The notes: generated from the letters alone by a model not told the origin. Shown: positions 32,830 to 44,794, counted from the stretch's first letter. The stretch is DNA of 64,000 nt from Crotalaria pallida (GCA_037953625.1 CM075651.1:128616501-128680500), one strand, 5' to 3'. Translations and numbers: made by a program.

Positions 32830-33063
32830 TTAATGAAATAAAACTATTTTTTATAAGCAAAATTATATTAATAAGAGTATAAAGGGTATACTCAAACCAT
32901 TACAATAAGGGAAAAATTACCAACTGAAAACAAAATTAGGAAACCGCCCTATTAACACATTCTAAAGGTGTTATACACCAGTCAGAAAATGAAATATTTA
33001 AATTGTTCAAGCAAGAGAACCAAGAGCAAGTTTTAACCTTGATAGCATCCACCCAACCTGGAA
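32830..33063 (-). pseudogene. 3' end of an older LINE (LINE-2)
   Basis: The minus strand reads GWVDAIKVKTCSWFSCLNNL then FSDWCITPLECVN, the C-terminal tail of plant L1 proteins, followed by a 3' untranslated region resembling that of the short LINE at 43588. It is interrupted at its left coding side by LINE-1. The missing N-ward part (NKINAFIFNIEAID) lies at 38111-38190, confirming that LINE-1 inserted inside this older copy. Confidence 0.7.
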
Positions 33064-33204
33064 CATCAATTGCCTCAATATTTTTTTGATAAGAAAAATA
33101 AATTTATTAAAAAACCAGGAAGTATAAGATGTACTTCCTGAAAGAACCAAAAACCAAATCTGTACAAAAAATACAAAAACAACAAAAGGCCTCAACGGCA
33201 ATAA

Positions 33205-34005
33205 ACCCGCAAACTATGCACCGGGTTTAACATCCATTCATACAAGGACAACCTCCCTTTCTTAATCCTACCTTTTAACCAAAGCCAAGATCTAACTTGA
33301 ATCTTATCCACTGTATCTTGCCACATATAATCTTCATTTCTAAATACTTTATCATTCCCAAATTAACCAAATAGCAGTTAACCAAACCAGAGACCAACAA
33401 TGTCTTGTCTTTCTATCATGTAACATGTGTAAATGATGTTTATAATGCAGCATAGCATCATTATGAAGGACTGATAGAAAGCCAAACCATTTATAAATTC
33501 CTTGCCACACCTTGTAAGAACACTTACATTCAAAAAACAGATGAACAATCGTCTCCTCCTCCTCTTTACATAAGGCACATAGCATCGGGTCATCTCCTAG
33601 TAGAATACCACGTCGACTAAGATTGACCTTAGACGGAACCTTGTTAATGATGACCCTCCATCCAAAAGCAATAATCTTCAAAGGTGCCACTGCCTTCCAC
33701 AATATCTTGAAAAGAGGATCAGCTTCTGGAACCTGTTTATTATGAATTACATCATACGCAGACTTGACATAATACACACCATCTGTTTCTGATTGCCACC
33801 ACCAAGTGTCCTGCTTGTCCTGATACAAAACAAAATTTCCAACTAGACCCAACAAATCATTAAATAAATCATTCTCCCAAACAAAAAACCCCCTCCTCCA
33901 TTGTAAATCCCAAACCCAAACACCATTAACCCACCTCCCAGCATCATACACAGTGACACTTTTACTAGCACACAAAGAATACAATCTAGGAAATCTAACC
34001 CTCAA
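33205..34005 (-). pseudogene. LINE-1 zinc-binding domain and C-terminus
   Basis: It reads WVNGVWVWDLQWRRGFFVWE, then DTWWWQSETDGVYYVKSAYD and the zinc-binding domain with ILLGDDPMLCALCKEEEETI, VHLFFECKCSYKVW. After a frameshift at about 33355 the tail continues (RSWLWLKGRIKK, LYEWMLNPVHSL). This zf-RVT domain follows RT in plant L1 elements. A gap with stops separates it from the RT part. Confidence 0.82.
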
Positions 34006-34146
34006 AGATTTGTTCCCAACCCAAATATCTCTCCAAAAAGTAGTATCCCTTCCATCCCCAACTCTCTTAACTATCCCCCTGGATAACTACCTACAATCAA
34101 ATAACAACCCTTTTTCAAGATCAACAATATCCCTCCACCAAAGAGA

Positions 34147-35660
34147 TCAGTTTCTAGAATACTGAGACTCCTCTACTTGACCAAAAACCAACCCACCCTG
34201 ACCATATTTAGCTTCTAAAACTCTCACCCATAACCTATCCCTCTCCATCAAAATACGCCACCTCCACTTACCTAATAAAGCCAAATTAAAAGAACCCAAG
34301 TGTTTAACCCCCAAACCACCCTTATCCCTCTTTTTACATACCACATCCCATCTAACCCAAGGAATTTTTCTTTTTATCCCACACCCACCCCAAAGAAATT
34401 GACGTTGAATTTTAATTAAAGCGCTTACCACCTTTTCCGGAGCCTTGTAGAAAGAAAGAAGATAAACAGGCAGTGCATTCAGAACAGAGTTCAGCAATAT
34501 CACCCTCCCACCAAATGACAGGTATCTGCTACTCCAAGATGACAAACTCTTCTTCGTCAACTCCACAAGCCTTTTCCAGAAAACACCCCTCCTATGATTA
34601 ATTCCAATGGGAATACCAAGAAAATTCAACGGCCACTGCCCAACTGGACATTTCAAATAATTTGCCATCATGTACAACCTGCCAGGATCTATATTTACTG
34701 ACAACAACTGACTCTTGTTAAAATTTACTTTCAACCCAGAACATAGCTCAAACATTCTCAGGATGCATTTAACAGTGATCATATTTTCAGCCGACCCATC
34801 ACCCAGAATGACAGCATCATCTGCGTATTGAAGAAGATCAGACTTATACCGACCTCACCCCTTCCCACCTCAAACTACCTGAATTTCCCAATCTCCACCG
34901 CTCTCTTCATCAAACCATTTAATCCTTCAGCAACAATCAAGAATAGAAAAGGGGACAAAGGATCCCCTTGTCTCAAACCTCGTTCCAACTTAAATTCATC
35001 AGTAGGACTGCCATTAACCAGAATAGACATAGAAGCAGAGGAGACACACTCCTTTATCCAACTACACCATTTTTCACAGAAACCCATTCTACCTAACATG
35101 TCCAACAAAAATTCCCAAGAAACAGAATCATATGCCTTCTGAAAATCAATTTTAAAAATCGTACACTCCTTACTCCTCCTTTTTGCCTCATCGATAATCT
35201 CATTAATAATAACAACCCCATCCAAAATATTTCTATCTTTTAAAAATGCTGATTGATTCTCAGAAATAACTTTGTTAACTACCAGCTTCATTCTGTTAGC
35301 AAGGAGTTTAGAAATAATTTTATACAAAGCACCAATCAAAGAAATTGGCCTATACTCATCGATAGAAACAAGATTCAATTTCTTAGGAATGAGACAAACA
35401 AACGAAGGATTACCTCCTCTGACGAATTTACCAAACCTATGAAACTCCTGAACAGTGTTAATGATGTCACTTTTCAGCAAATACCAAAACTCCTTAATAA
35501 ACCTAAAGTTAAACCCGTCCGGACCAGGGCTTTTGGAACTGCCACACTCCCACACCGCCGATTTAATCTCTTCTTCTGAAAAATCATCGATTAACATCTC
35601 ATTATCCAAAACCTCCAACCTTCGAAAAACGATCCCCTCTAACCTCGGCCGACACCAATG
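34147..35660 (-). pseudogene. LINE-1 reverse transcriptase
   Basis: The first part (34875-35618) has KSPGPDGFNFRFIKEFW, LIPKKLNLVSIDEYRPISLI, FKIDFQKAYDSVSWEF and RGLRQGDPLSPFLFL, the ordered RT blocks of L1. A frameshift near 34865 precedes the second part, whose frame contains the catalytic YADD (LLQYADDAVILGDG, about 34810-34850). It continues with LKVNFNKSQL, FLGIPIG and the thumb (GGRVILLNSVLNALPVYLLS). Catalytic residues are intact, so frameshifts rather than loss of active-site residues inactivate it. Confidence 0.9.
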
Positions 35661-35677
35661 ATGTTCAGCAAACTTCC

Positions 35678-36930
35678 TTAGCTTTTAAAATACCTCATAA
35701 TACCCTCCTTAGTCTCTGATACACTTGTTAGATTCTGACCATCCACCTTCATGCCATGTATTCTTGACAAACTCCGCTTTATACGTAATAAGGAGTGAAA
35801 ATAACTAGAATTGGAGTCCCCTTCCCGAAGCCATTTTACCCTCGCCTGCTGAAAAACCAGATTGTCTTTCATATGAATAGCCCTCCAAAAATCAGCCCAC
35901 GCATCAGATCTCTGAATAATTTCCTCCTGATTTAACTCTATGTCCTCCCCCTTCAAATCTATCTGTTTAACCTTCTCCTGAGTGTCCTCAATCTTTCTAT
36001 CAATAGACCCAAAGTTGACTCTATTCCACATCCTCAAGCCATCCCTCAACTTTTTGAGCTTCTCCTTGAGCACAAACATACTCCATCCTTCAACATGAAT
36101 ACCTGCCCATAATTCTTCTACAACCTTATGAAAGTCCTTGTCTAAAAACCAGGCATCCAAAACACGGAACGGTTTTGGTCCCCAATCCAATGAAGAACAC
36201 TCCAGGAGAATCGGACAATGATCTGATATGGACCTTTCCAAACCTCTCTGAACCAATCCCGGCCACCTCTCCATCCAAGCCTCCGATATTAAAAACCTAT
36301 CCGACCTACTCATAGCGCTTCCATTTTTAGCGTACCAAGTAAATTTTCGCCCGACCATTGGCAAATCAATCAATTCCATAGAGAACAGAAATTGATTAAA
36401 ATCACCAATCTCTCTACTTCGACCTACTGCACTCCTTCCTTTTCTCTCCTGACTGTCCAGAACTGCATTAAAATCTCCCACCACACACCATAATGAGCAA
36501 AAAAAAAGGACTTCCATTGAATGAGCGTGCTCCACAGAAATGCTCTATCCGCATCATTACATGGACCATAAACATTCACAATACAACATGATTCAACGCA
36601 GTCTCCCCAAACACCCTCCACTATAATAAAACCAACCCCAACCTCATATCTCAACATAGTGAAACACGACCTCCTCCATATACTCAATAATCCTCCAGAA
36701 TTACCATCAGCCGGAAAAGCAATGAAATCAAAATCATCACCATCATACCAAATTCTTCTACAAGACTCTCTGTCCGCTGAAACCAACTTTGTCTCCTGCA
36801 AACACACAAACTCGGCAGCAACTGACCGCGCCAATTTACGAATCTCCTTCCTCTTTGCTCTTCCTCCTAACCCACGTATATTCAAGGAAAGCATCTTCAT
36901 TTCAAATCCCCTGAGTTTCCAGCCACACAA
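35678..36930 (-). pseudogene. LINE-1 AP-like endonuclease
   Basis: Exonuclease/endonuclease/phosphatase fold. 36424-36930 has MKMLSLNIRGLGGRAKR, CLQETKLV and IVNVYGPCND. After a frameshift near 36500, 35678-36535 has WCVVGDFNAVL, FTWYAKN, SRSDRFLIS and ISDHCPILL. These include the Asn, Glu, Asp/Asn and His positions of the active site. The enzyme nicks target DNA to start target-primed reverse transcription. The linker to RT (VKWLREGDSNSSYFHSLLRI) is also present. Confidence 0.9.
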
Positions 36931-38110
36931 TCAAAATCAACTTCACCAGACACACCATCTTCACCTTCTACTACAATCCCTAAAGCATTCATCTCTAACA
37001 ACGTCAATTTACGAATAACAGGTTCATCCCCAACAACACTAAGAACCCCCAACTCTTTACCCATTTCCCATAATCTTCTAGCATCTTCAACAGGATTACC
37101 ACACTCTAATACAATCTCTAACTCACGTTCATTATCACAACTTTTAATATCACCAGGTACCAATTTACCTTCACAATCCAAATGCTCCTGATGCATAGAT
37201 AATTCGACTTCACCATTCTGCTTTCTCGTCTTTTTCTTCTTAAAATAAGATGGCAACAAGCACTTCTTCTTTCTTCTCTTCTTGACCATAGAACCTCTAT
37301 TCTTCTTCTGATTCTTGCTTTTAGACCGAACCTTCACACTACCGTCCCACACCATATCACACGAACCTGCTTCAACACCGGCACCGCCAGCAGCGCCGCC
37401 AACCAGATCCACCGGCGCCGCATCACCCAACCACGCGTTCTCATCAAAACTGAGCAGCGGGTCTGTTGCAGCACGGGCACCAGTAGCGCCACCAACCAGA
37501 TCCACCAGCGCACCAGCAGCATCACGGGCACCAGCAGCACCACCAACCAAATCCACCAGCGCCGCATCACCCAGCCACTCGTTCTCATCAAGACTGATCA
37601 ACAGCGCCGCATCTATCGTCTCTTTCTCGCGCTCCAGACATGCCTCCACATGGACAGGGATGTCGTAACCCTTATCTTCGTTTTGACACAGATCAATTTC
37701 TTTTCCTGTAAATTTCGAAACTACCCCCATAAACAAAGTCTCATTCTTGCTATTTACACCAGACCCCATTTGAGAACCCAACAGTAGATCAATTTCTTGT
37801 AATTGGGCCTCTCCCAAGCCCAAATCGACCTCCTTATTTCTTTCTAAAATAGAAACCACCCCCCACTCCTCAACACCAGACCCCTCCATAACCACCTCCC
37901 TTGTCACACCAACCTCTCCTTCCTCAACAACCTCCACTTTCTTAGAAACCGTTACCTCCAAATTCTCACAATTTGAATTTAAAAAAATTCCACCCTCCTC
38001 ATCCTCGGCCGCCACCTCCCTGGCAAAACAACCACCGTCATCATGTTCCTCCACCCACCTTTCTTCAGACCCAAACCACGAAAATGTCTCAGACTCCACA
38101 CCAACATCAT
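36897..38110 (-). CDS. LINE-1 upstream ORF (ORF1 C-terminal or linker region)
   Basis: Open for about 400 residues from the LINE edge. The first 26 residues of the predicted 430-residue frame (to 38189) come from the flanking older LINE. It contains acidic stretches, a repeated alanine/glycine-rich block (DAALVDLVGGAAGA, GALVDLVGGATGA, DAAPVDLVGGAAGG at about 37370-37615) and a strongly basic patch (KKRRKKKCLLPSYFKKKKTR). Its last codons overlap the endonuclease start in another frame. No RNA-binding domain or zinc knuckle is seen, so the typical ORF1 N-terminus was probably lost by 5' truncation. Confidence 0.55.
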
Positions 38111-38129
38111 CATCAATTGCCTCAATATT

Positions 38130-40171
38130 AAAAATAAATGCATTTATTTTATTCAAATAGTCCAACAAGCACATATATATCCAGATCATATATAGAAAAA
38201 CTCTTTCGCTTCTTAGAGAAATTTGACTAGTTTTGAGATAAGTAACGTGATGAAAATATTAATAATTAGATTTGACAACTAGAGGTCAATGTCACATTGT
38301 GTGATAATTTTTAAATACTTTTTATTTATATGAACAAAAGAAAAAATATATTGAAGCATGTGGGGTTTATGTATATCTTTTAATTATTTTTTTTTTAATT
38401 TTTTTATCATGTTCTTATCTATATTTCATTTTTTATTATCTTAAAAAACCTTACTAACAAATAAAGAAGCAGTATCTAATGGATAATTGATTCTAATGAT
38501 ACGCACCTATTTTCTTTTCATCGATTAAAATCTCAAATTCGAGTTTTATGAATAAAAAAAGCTGAGAAAGCTAGTCTCATTATATTTTGGATGTTCAAAA
38601 CTCGAACAAGAGAGATACCTAAAACATGAGAAATAATATCCGGAGGTTAATTAGCTCACGAGGTTGAGTTAAGTCTCCGTTCAAACTCCTTAAAGTACCC
38701 TTGGACCCTTTTTTTTTTATTCTCCACTCTCAATCTGCTAAGGCTTCAGCCTTCTCTTTAAAAAGGTAATATAAATTTACTATACATTTAATTAATCAAT
38801 TTTGGACTCTTTTTAAGGCTCACAATAATACTGTGATTTATTATGGAAATTGATTGTTAAATCCTTTAGAGTGTTTGAATCAATTGTAAACTGATTGATT
38901 GGGGATGGGAATACCCCTTGTGCTCCTTTTATTTGTTTAATGTTATTTGTTTGCTTTGCTGTTAAAAAAAATAATTAATTTCGTTCTTGTTTTTGTTGAA
39001 ATACATTTAATAAAATTTTAGATCGAGCTGCTATTAATCATAAACAAAAGAGTTTTGATGAAGAGTTGAAGTTCCAGTGGCGCTGCTGTAAAATGTTGAT
39101 GAATTTTAATTTTCTTTTATCATAATGTTAATGAATTTTATGGATAATATATTAATATTAGTAGACACATATCATAATGAGAATATCCTTTTGCCGCTTT
39201 GCCAATATTCATCATGATGGTCCCTTTATGGCATGCATCAATTCCTAAAGCAAGATATATATGCAAACATACATATATATATATATATATGCAAAGTGAA
39301 AACAAAAAGAAGATGAAAGAAGATAGAAAACGAGAGAGGTGTGTCGATAAATAGCATAAACGAAAAAGAGGTATATTTACAAAAACTGGGATCAAAAAGA
39401 AAAAAAGGTAAATTGTATGTGTGCAGTACGTTCTAAACATATTCTATACGAACGAACGAGTTCATAATTAAAAAAAAAAAAGAAAAAAAAAAAAGATATA
39501 CATTCTATATTAATGCATCCACTATCTCGTCCAGATTCATGGTTGAACGGTAATTCCTGCAACCATCGTCAGAAGCTGTTTGAGAATCTAGGGCAACTTG
39601 TGTATGGAATATAAACTAACGAAGACATGTCAAATTATTTTAATAACAGGGATTTTGTTATTCATTATCCTAAGAATAATGTATAAGCAACATAAAGTTA
39701 AAAGTCAACCTAAAAAATGATAACATTTGATATTTGAGAGTTATTATCTTTAATGTTTCAAGATAAACCTTATATTTTTGGGTTGCTTATACATTACCCT
39801 TAAGGCAATGAATAGCAAAACCCCAATAATAACAAGTAGTAGCTCAAATAACTTATAAAGTTGTTTCTTATTATTTTATTTTTTTTTGAAACTTCAAGTT
39901 GTTTCTTATTAAAGTGAGTTTAATAATAATGTTTGTGATGGTGGTTAACGACATGAAAGAAATTAGTATTTTGATTAGGTCTTTTATAATTTAAATGTCT
40001 TCTCTCTTTCTTTGTCTTTATAAATGGAAATGGTTGAGAAAATATGCCAATTAAGCTTAGGCTGGAATATTTTTTCTATAGTTTATTTTACTTTTGGCCT
40101 ATTGTTTTTATTAGGTATTTTTAATTAAAATAAAGGGTATTGGTTGCACTATGTGATAGGCACGTGGCCCA
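38130..40171. other. AT-rich intergenic stretch
   Basis: 38130-38190 belongs to LINE-2. After that I see no ORF with recognisable content; a minus ORF at 39138-39440 is low-complexity. An AT microsatellite lies at about 39268-39290 and A-rich runs at 39469-39494. A fold-back MITE sits at 39648-39825. Confidence 0.5.
39648..39825. mobile_element. Small fold-back MITE
   Basis: The left arm GGGATTTTGTTATTCATT with AATGTATAAGCAAC and the right arm GTTGCTTATACATTAC with GAATAGCAAAACCCC are inverted copies about 50 bp long. Flanks share AATAACA but no exact duplication was settled. Confidence 0.6.
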
Positions 40172-40180
40172 TTAGTCATT

Positions 40181-41045
40181 GACTTTTTCTTTTTGAACCC
40201 CATAGTTTACTCGTTGACCCTCATTTGTATTTTTATGGACGAAGTTGCCCTTATTTTACCGACTTAAACAAGGTGGAAATGACTTTCCGATTTTAAATAG
40301 GCGGAAACAAATAGAACAATTTTTCCAATTTCAAAAAGGCAAAATTTTTCGACTCTAGAGAGTCGGAAATTTTTTCCGACTGTGGAGAGTCGGAAAATTA
40401 TTTTTTATTCAAATGAGAGTTTGATTGCACACTATGCCAAAGAGTCCAGCAAACATCTTGCTTCTGGGATCGTGACCCTTGGAGATATGGGTTATAAGAA
40501 AATTTCCAAATATTACTCTAATAACAATGATTCATTGCAACCTGTAAATTCTGTCACAAAGAGCAATGGAACCGTTAATGGTCATTCAACTGATGCTGAT
40601 AACATTGGAATGGTGAATATTGTTCTTCCTTATTTTGTGTTCACTTATAATTGAAACTGCATATATTTTGTTGTAATGTTTTTTTTTTGCTCAAGTAGAT
40701 ATGATAATATGGTCCCCATCTTAGATTGTACTTGGCTAGTTTGAGATAGTACTTGATGTTATATTGTTACCAAAGTAGTATCCAATGTCTTCTTGCTAGG
40801 TCGGTTCAAATCTTGTTTTGAACAAAGTACTGTATAGAAGACTGTTGCAAATCTCCGACTCTCCACAATCAGAAAATTCCGCTTTTTTGAAATCGGAAAA
40901 ATTGTTTTATTTATTTCCGCCTATTTAAAATCGGAAAGTAACTTCCGCCTTGTTTCAGTCGGTACAATAAGGGAAACTACGTCCTTTTAAAACCAAATAG
41001 GGGCCAAAAAGTAAAACGTGGGGGCTAAAAATTAAAGAAAAAGTC
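40181..41045. mobile_element. Gene-capturing MULE-like element (M1) with 9-bp duplication
   Basis: It starts GACTTTTTCTTTTTGAACCC and ends AAAATTAAAGAAAAAGTC, flanked by TTAGTCATT at 40172-40180 and 41046-41054. Arms of about 210 bp are inverted copies with repeated CCGACTCT/AGAGTCGG palindromes like those of M2. The interior of about 450 bp holds coding-like sequence (40382-40654). Long arms, 9-bp duplication and a foreign interior fit a Pack-MULE. No transposase. Confidence 0.9.
40382..40654 (+). pseudogene. Captured gene fragment inside M1, family unknown
   Basis: The open frame includes SLIAHYAKESSKHLASGIVT, then LGDMGYKKISKYYSNNND and a polar serine/asparagine stretch. Amino-acid usage looks like real protein and contrasts with the low-complexity arms. 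The first residues come from the MULE arm, so the ATG is not original. I do not recognise the source gene. The fragment is probably one exon or part of one. Confidence 0.45.
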
Positions 41046-41054
41046 TTAGTCATT

Positions 41055-41387
41055 AGGGTTTTTAGTTAGCATTTTCTATTGAAACACAACTATTAGACTA
41101 CAGCAATCAGTTTTAGAATCAATTGAAATTGGTTTTTTTATTGGTGAGAGCTTCTTATCATGAGTTCATTGTGAACCATTATGGATCTTATCAAGGTTTC
41201 ATCATTATAGGGACCAACCCGCCAACTTATCGATCCACTATGTGATTTTGTCATCATTCCTTTTTCTTTCCATCTTCTCAATCCTCTTTCATTTTTTTTT
41301 AAAATTTTGTTTACCTTTTAATCACAAATCCTTATGCGGGAGTAAATGATTGTTATGTTGATTTCACCCCACGTGGATCATATCATT
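41055..41387. other. Probable LTR end of gypsy remnant F
   Basis: Non-coding sequence directly upstream of a tRNA-Met primer site, so it should be the end of a 5' LTR. The LTR start was not found. M1 may have inserted in it. Confidence 0.35.
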
Positions 41388-41399
41388 TGGTATCAGAGC
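41388..41399 (+). other. Primer binding site of gypsy remnant F
   Basis: TGGTATCAGAGC, complementary to the initiator tRNA-Met 3' end, followed about 500 bp later by gag sequence in the same orientation. Confidence 0.8.
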
Positions 41400-42513
41400 A
41401 AGGTTATAGGATGAGATAGCATGTTTAGTGGCCCTATAAACATTATTTCAAAAGGTACTCTATCTCCATACTGTTCACAAAAGTCGAAATCGTGTTTGGA
41501 AAAACTGATTGCACCATGATGTGTAGAGGGTCCGATTATGTAAAAGTTGAAATTTTGTCTCCAAAGGCCCTTCCACAAGCCCAAAATCATTGCCAGGAAT
41601 TCTGAACGCCTGTCAAGTCGTATCTCGAGCCTGAACACATTCAACAAGATTACATCACTTGGTTGTGGCCATCATCTACGGGTTAGAAGTTAGCCTCTAT
41701 AGTGTACATTACACGCTCCTTGACCATGTCAGCCCTGCTTCTTCCTTCGTATCCATGTTTTGTTCCTCTGTGTCCAGTCATATCGTGCCATGTGTTCATT
41801 GTGTTCCTCTGTAACCCCCCACCTAGTTCCTAGATCTACCAAGCTTAGCTTCCTCCTCACAAACCCCTAACCCTCCCTCTAGCCTTGTGGCACCCACACA
41901 ACATCAACCGCCACTACATACAGCCATTTCAATGTGTGCCCACAAACCCTCCAATCCCATATCACCATATGGTTTTCTTACACACAACCCCTACCACCCC
42001 ACCTCAACCTCACTTCATGAACCCCACACCAAACCCTAATATAAGACTACCCAAATTACAGTTGTTACCCTTTGATGGATCTGAACCTTTGGAAGCAGAT
42101 CAGTTTTTCTTGTTGTATCAGGTCCCTCCTGAACAACGAATTCCCATGATGGCTTTTTATATGAAGGGAGTTGCCTTAAGCTGGTACAAATGATGAATGT
42201 ACAACAACTACCAATTTTCTGATTGGGAAAATTTTCAACGAACCTTGGATATGCATTTTAGGCCCTCCACATATGAGAATCATCAAACTGAGTTGTTCAA
42301 ACTATGCCAACATGACTCTGTTGCAGATTACAAGCTACAATTTGAACAAATCAGTAACTGCTTGGTGGGACTACACGTTGAGGTATTGTTGAATTGTTTC
42401 ATTTATGGTTTAATCCTTAAGATTAGGCGTGAACTGAGAATAAAGAAACCTGCCTACATAAATGAAGCAATCCGGTTGGCCAAATTAATTGAAGCAAAGA
42501 TTAGAGAGTCTAA

Positions 42514-43331
42514 CACTTTGTTTGGTTAAGGAAGAGAAAATGAGAAGAGAGAAAAAGAGAAGAAAGAAATAGAGAAGAGAAATTATGAAGAGAAAATGAG
42601 TAGATTTTGTGGTTGTTTGGTATGAGAGAAAATGGGAAGAAATATGAGAGAGAAGTTGAGTTTTCTCTCCTTTTATTTTGGTTAGAGAGAAAAGTGGAAA
42701 GATAGAAAACAATAAACTTGTTAAAGGACAAATGTACCCTTATTTTACATAACAAAAATAAATATATATTTTTCTTTCTCAATATCAAACATAACCAAAT
42801 ATTTTTTTTCTTACTTTAATTAATTTTTAAACAATAAAAATTCTAATTCAAATATATATATATATATATATATTAAAAATTGAATCAAAATTTAAAAAAA
42901 AAACCACGCAGTTAAGAGCATTTTTTTATAAGAAAAATAAATTATGAAATGGAGGAAAACACACAGTTAAGCCCTCATTTTCTTATTTTTTTTATAAGAG
43001 AAATAATTCAAATATATTTTAATGGAGTGTGCAAGTGAGAAAGGAGAAGACAAAGAGAAGAATAGACAGAGACGTAGGGTAAAATGAGGGCAATTTGGGT
43101 TTTTCAAAAAAAAAAAAAGTGGTACTCTTGTGCAGATTGGCATGCTTCGCTCTAGATTTTTCACAAAATCTCTTCATGTTAAGAGAGAAAAACAATTTTA
43201 GGTGGGTCTCACTCATTTTTCTCCCTTCTTTCATTTTCTCTATTTTACCAAATAAGAGAAAACTCCAATTTATTTCTCATTTTCTCTTCCCCCAAAATCT
43301 TTCTTCCAAATTCTCTTGAACCAAACAAAGG
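42514..43331. mobile_element. Harbinger/Tourist-like MITE in gag of F
   Basis: The left end CACTTTGTTTGGTTAAGG and right end CTTGAACCAAACAAAGG are inverted, flanked by TAA on both sides (42511-42513 and 43332-43334). TWA targets are typical of PIF/Harbinger. The interior is AT-rich with polypurine stretches; its short ORFs are not supported. Confidence 0.7.
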
Positions 43332-43587
43332 TAAAGTCTAAACCCTTTCCCGTTTTCAAACCCCACCTACCTTTACCCCACAACCATTACCCATTCTTGA
43401 AACTCAAAACACTATATAAACCACTCCATTACCCATTAAACGCTTGTGTAGATGCAGGAGTATCACATGCAATAAAGGCTTATGTTAAAATTATGATGCT
43501 AAATTCATCCCTGGTCACAAATGTGAATCTAAGAAATTTTTAATGCTCTCGATAGATTATGGCATTGCCTTAGAAACACCCCCTCTT

Positions 43588-43668
43588 TTTTTTGGATAAG
43601 AGAAATTTATTAAGCAAGAGCAAGAGTATAAGGGATACTCTGCTAATGAAAAGGACAAAAGTTCCTAA
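43588..43668 (-). mobile_element. 81-bp 5'-truncated LINE copy with 18-bp duplication
   Basis: TTAGAAACACCCCCTCTT occurs at 43570-43587 and 43669-43686. Between them a T run, then GGATAAGAGAAATTTATTAA and GTATAAGGGATACTC, matches the 3' untranslated end of LINE-2 at 32830-32900. It is a dead-on-arrival copy on the minus strand inside gypsy remnant F. Confidence 0.88.
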
Positions 43669-44023
43669 TTAGAAACACCCCCTCTTAATGACACTTAAGA
43701 GACTATTTCGGAGGACACACCCCCTTCTTCTAACTCTCTGACCAAGCCCTTCATAGCCTCCCAATCACCCGAACATTAAAATTAACCGAGTACATTTTGG
43801 GCAAACCCATTTCTGTGCTGGTGGATACAGGCAGTTCCTTGTATCATCCTCCTCAAACCCTCTTATTTATATATAATATGAGTTTTGAAATATTAATAAT
43901 ATTAGTATTTAAAAAAGAGCATTTTCGAAAGTAGAAACAATAATTTCTTATCTATTTATTACTGAATATTGATGCATAATATTCGTATGTTAGTATCTTA
44001 AATTTTTTTTTAAGGGTTCTTGC

Positions 44024-44330
44024 ACTACTGCAGAAAAGTCATTTCACATCGACTAAAAAACACATTTCCCATCGGTTTCGAAACCGATGTATTTGTCGCA
44101 AATGTGGAAAGTTCTGATTTTCTGCATCACTTTTCAAAACCGATGCGGAAAATCAGAACTTTCTGCATCAGTTATATAACCGATGTAATATGCTTTTTGC
44201 ATCATCTATAATATGTTTTCTGCATCAGTTTTACTTTGCAAAAAGAGACTTTCAGCATCACAAAATAAAACTGATCATGCGGAGATTTTCACATTCCGCA
44301 TCAGTTAATTTGATTTTTATGGTGCTATTC
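44024..44330. mobile_element. CACTA-like transposon end with subterminal repeats
   Basis: CACTACTGCAGAAAAGTC at about 44023 is followed by many short repeats of GCATCAGTTTT or its complement AAAACCGATG (for example 44100-44300). A CACTA terminus followed by dense subterminal repeats is typical of this superfamily. A possible other end (CAAGTAGTG near 44512) gives no matching 3-bp duplication, so the element is incomplete or the right end is elsewhere. Confidence 0.55.
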
Positions 44331-44794
44331 AACTTTCTCAAACGTTTATTTAAAGTTAAAAAATATTTATAGTTAAAATTGTAAATTCATAATAAGTCCT
44401 CTTTTTCAATTTTTTAAAAATATTAGTTGTACATTGAAAATACCTACTAGTATTAAGGTATCACTTATTATACATAAAAAAAATAATTTAAAACAAAAAA
44501 GAAAAGGGGGCAAGTAGTGTGAAACATGCTCCCACCGTTTTTATAATAATAAAGAAAATGGGTATATATATGTATATGTATATGTATGTAACTTTACAAT
44601 AATTAACATGCAACTGGATTTAGGTGACCCAAAATTATGTTATTACCTTTTGATTTATTAAGTTATACTTTGCTTTATATTTAAATTAAATATATGAAGT
44701 TGTTCAAATTTTATATTTGTTTCTACTCAATATATTAGAGTCCTATTGTTTAAATTGGTCCTAAGAATAAATTAATTTTCCAATTTGAGATACC

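Larger units (their letters stand above)
33083..38110 (-). mobile_element. L1-type LINE (LINE-1) with 19-bp target duplication
   Basis: It is flanked by CATCAATTGCCTCAATATT at 33064-33082 and 38111-38129. On the minus strand it ends with a short A tail next to the duplication. Order: a 5'-truncated first ORF or linker, endonuclease, reverse transcriptase and a cysteine/histidine domain. It is about 5.0 kb with at least four frameshifts or stops, so inactive, but the exact duplication means it is not ancient. Confidence 0.93.
41885..43860 (+). pseudogene. Gag and protease remnant of gypsy element F
   Basis: Gag: RLPKLQLLPFDGSEPLEADQ, then FFLLYQVPPEQRIPMMAFYM ending LSWYK. A stop at 42191 stands where this family usually has tryptophan. 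It continues NNYQFSDWENFQRTLDMHF, VADYKLQFEQISNC and EAIRLAKLIEAKI. A Harbinger-type MITE then interrupts at 42514. Beyond it, another frame gives a decayed zinc-binding piece (NYDAKFIPGHKCESKKF, about 43490-43545) and, after a short LINE insertion, a protease segment with LVDTGSSL (about 43815-43840). Nothing of RT remains. Confidence 0.8.

Noticed and set aside
37315..37668. 117-residue proline/alanine-rich plus ORF
   Set aside because: Antisense shadow of the GC-rich repeats in the LINE-1 upstream ORF.
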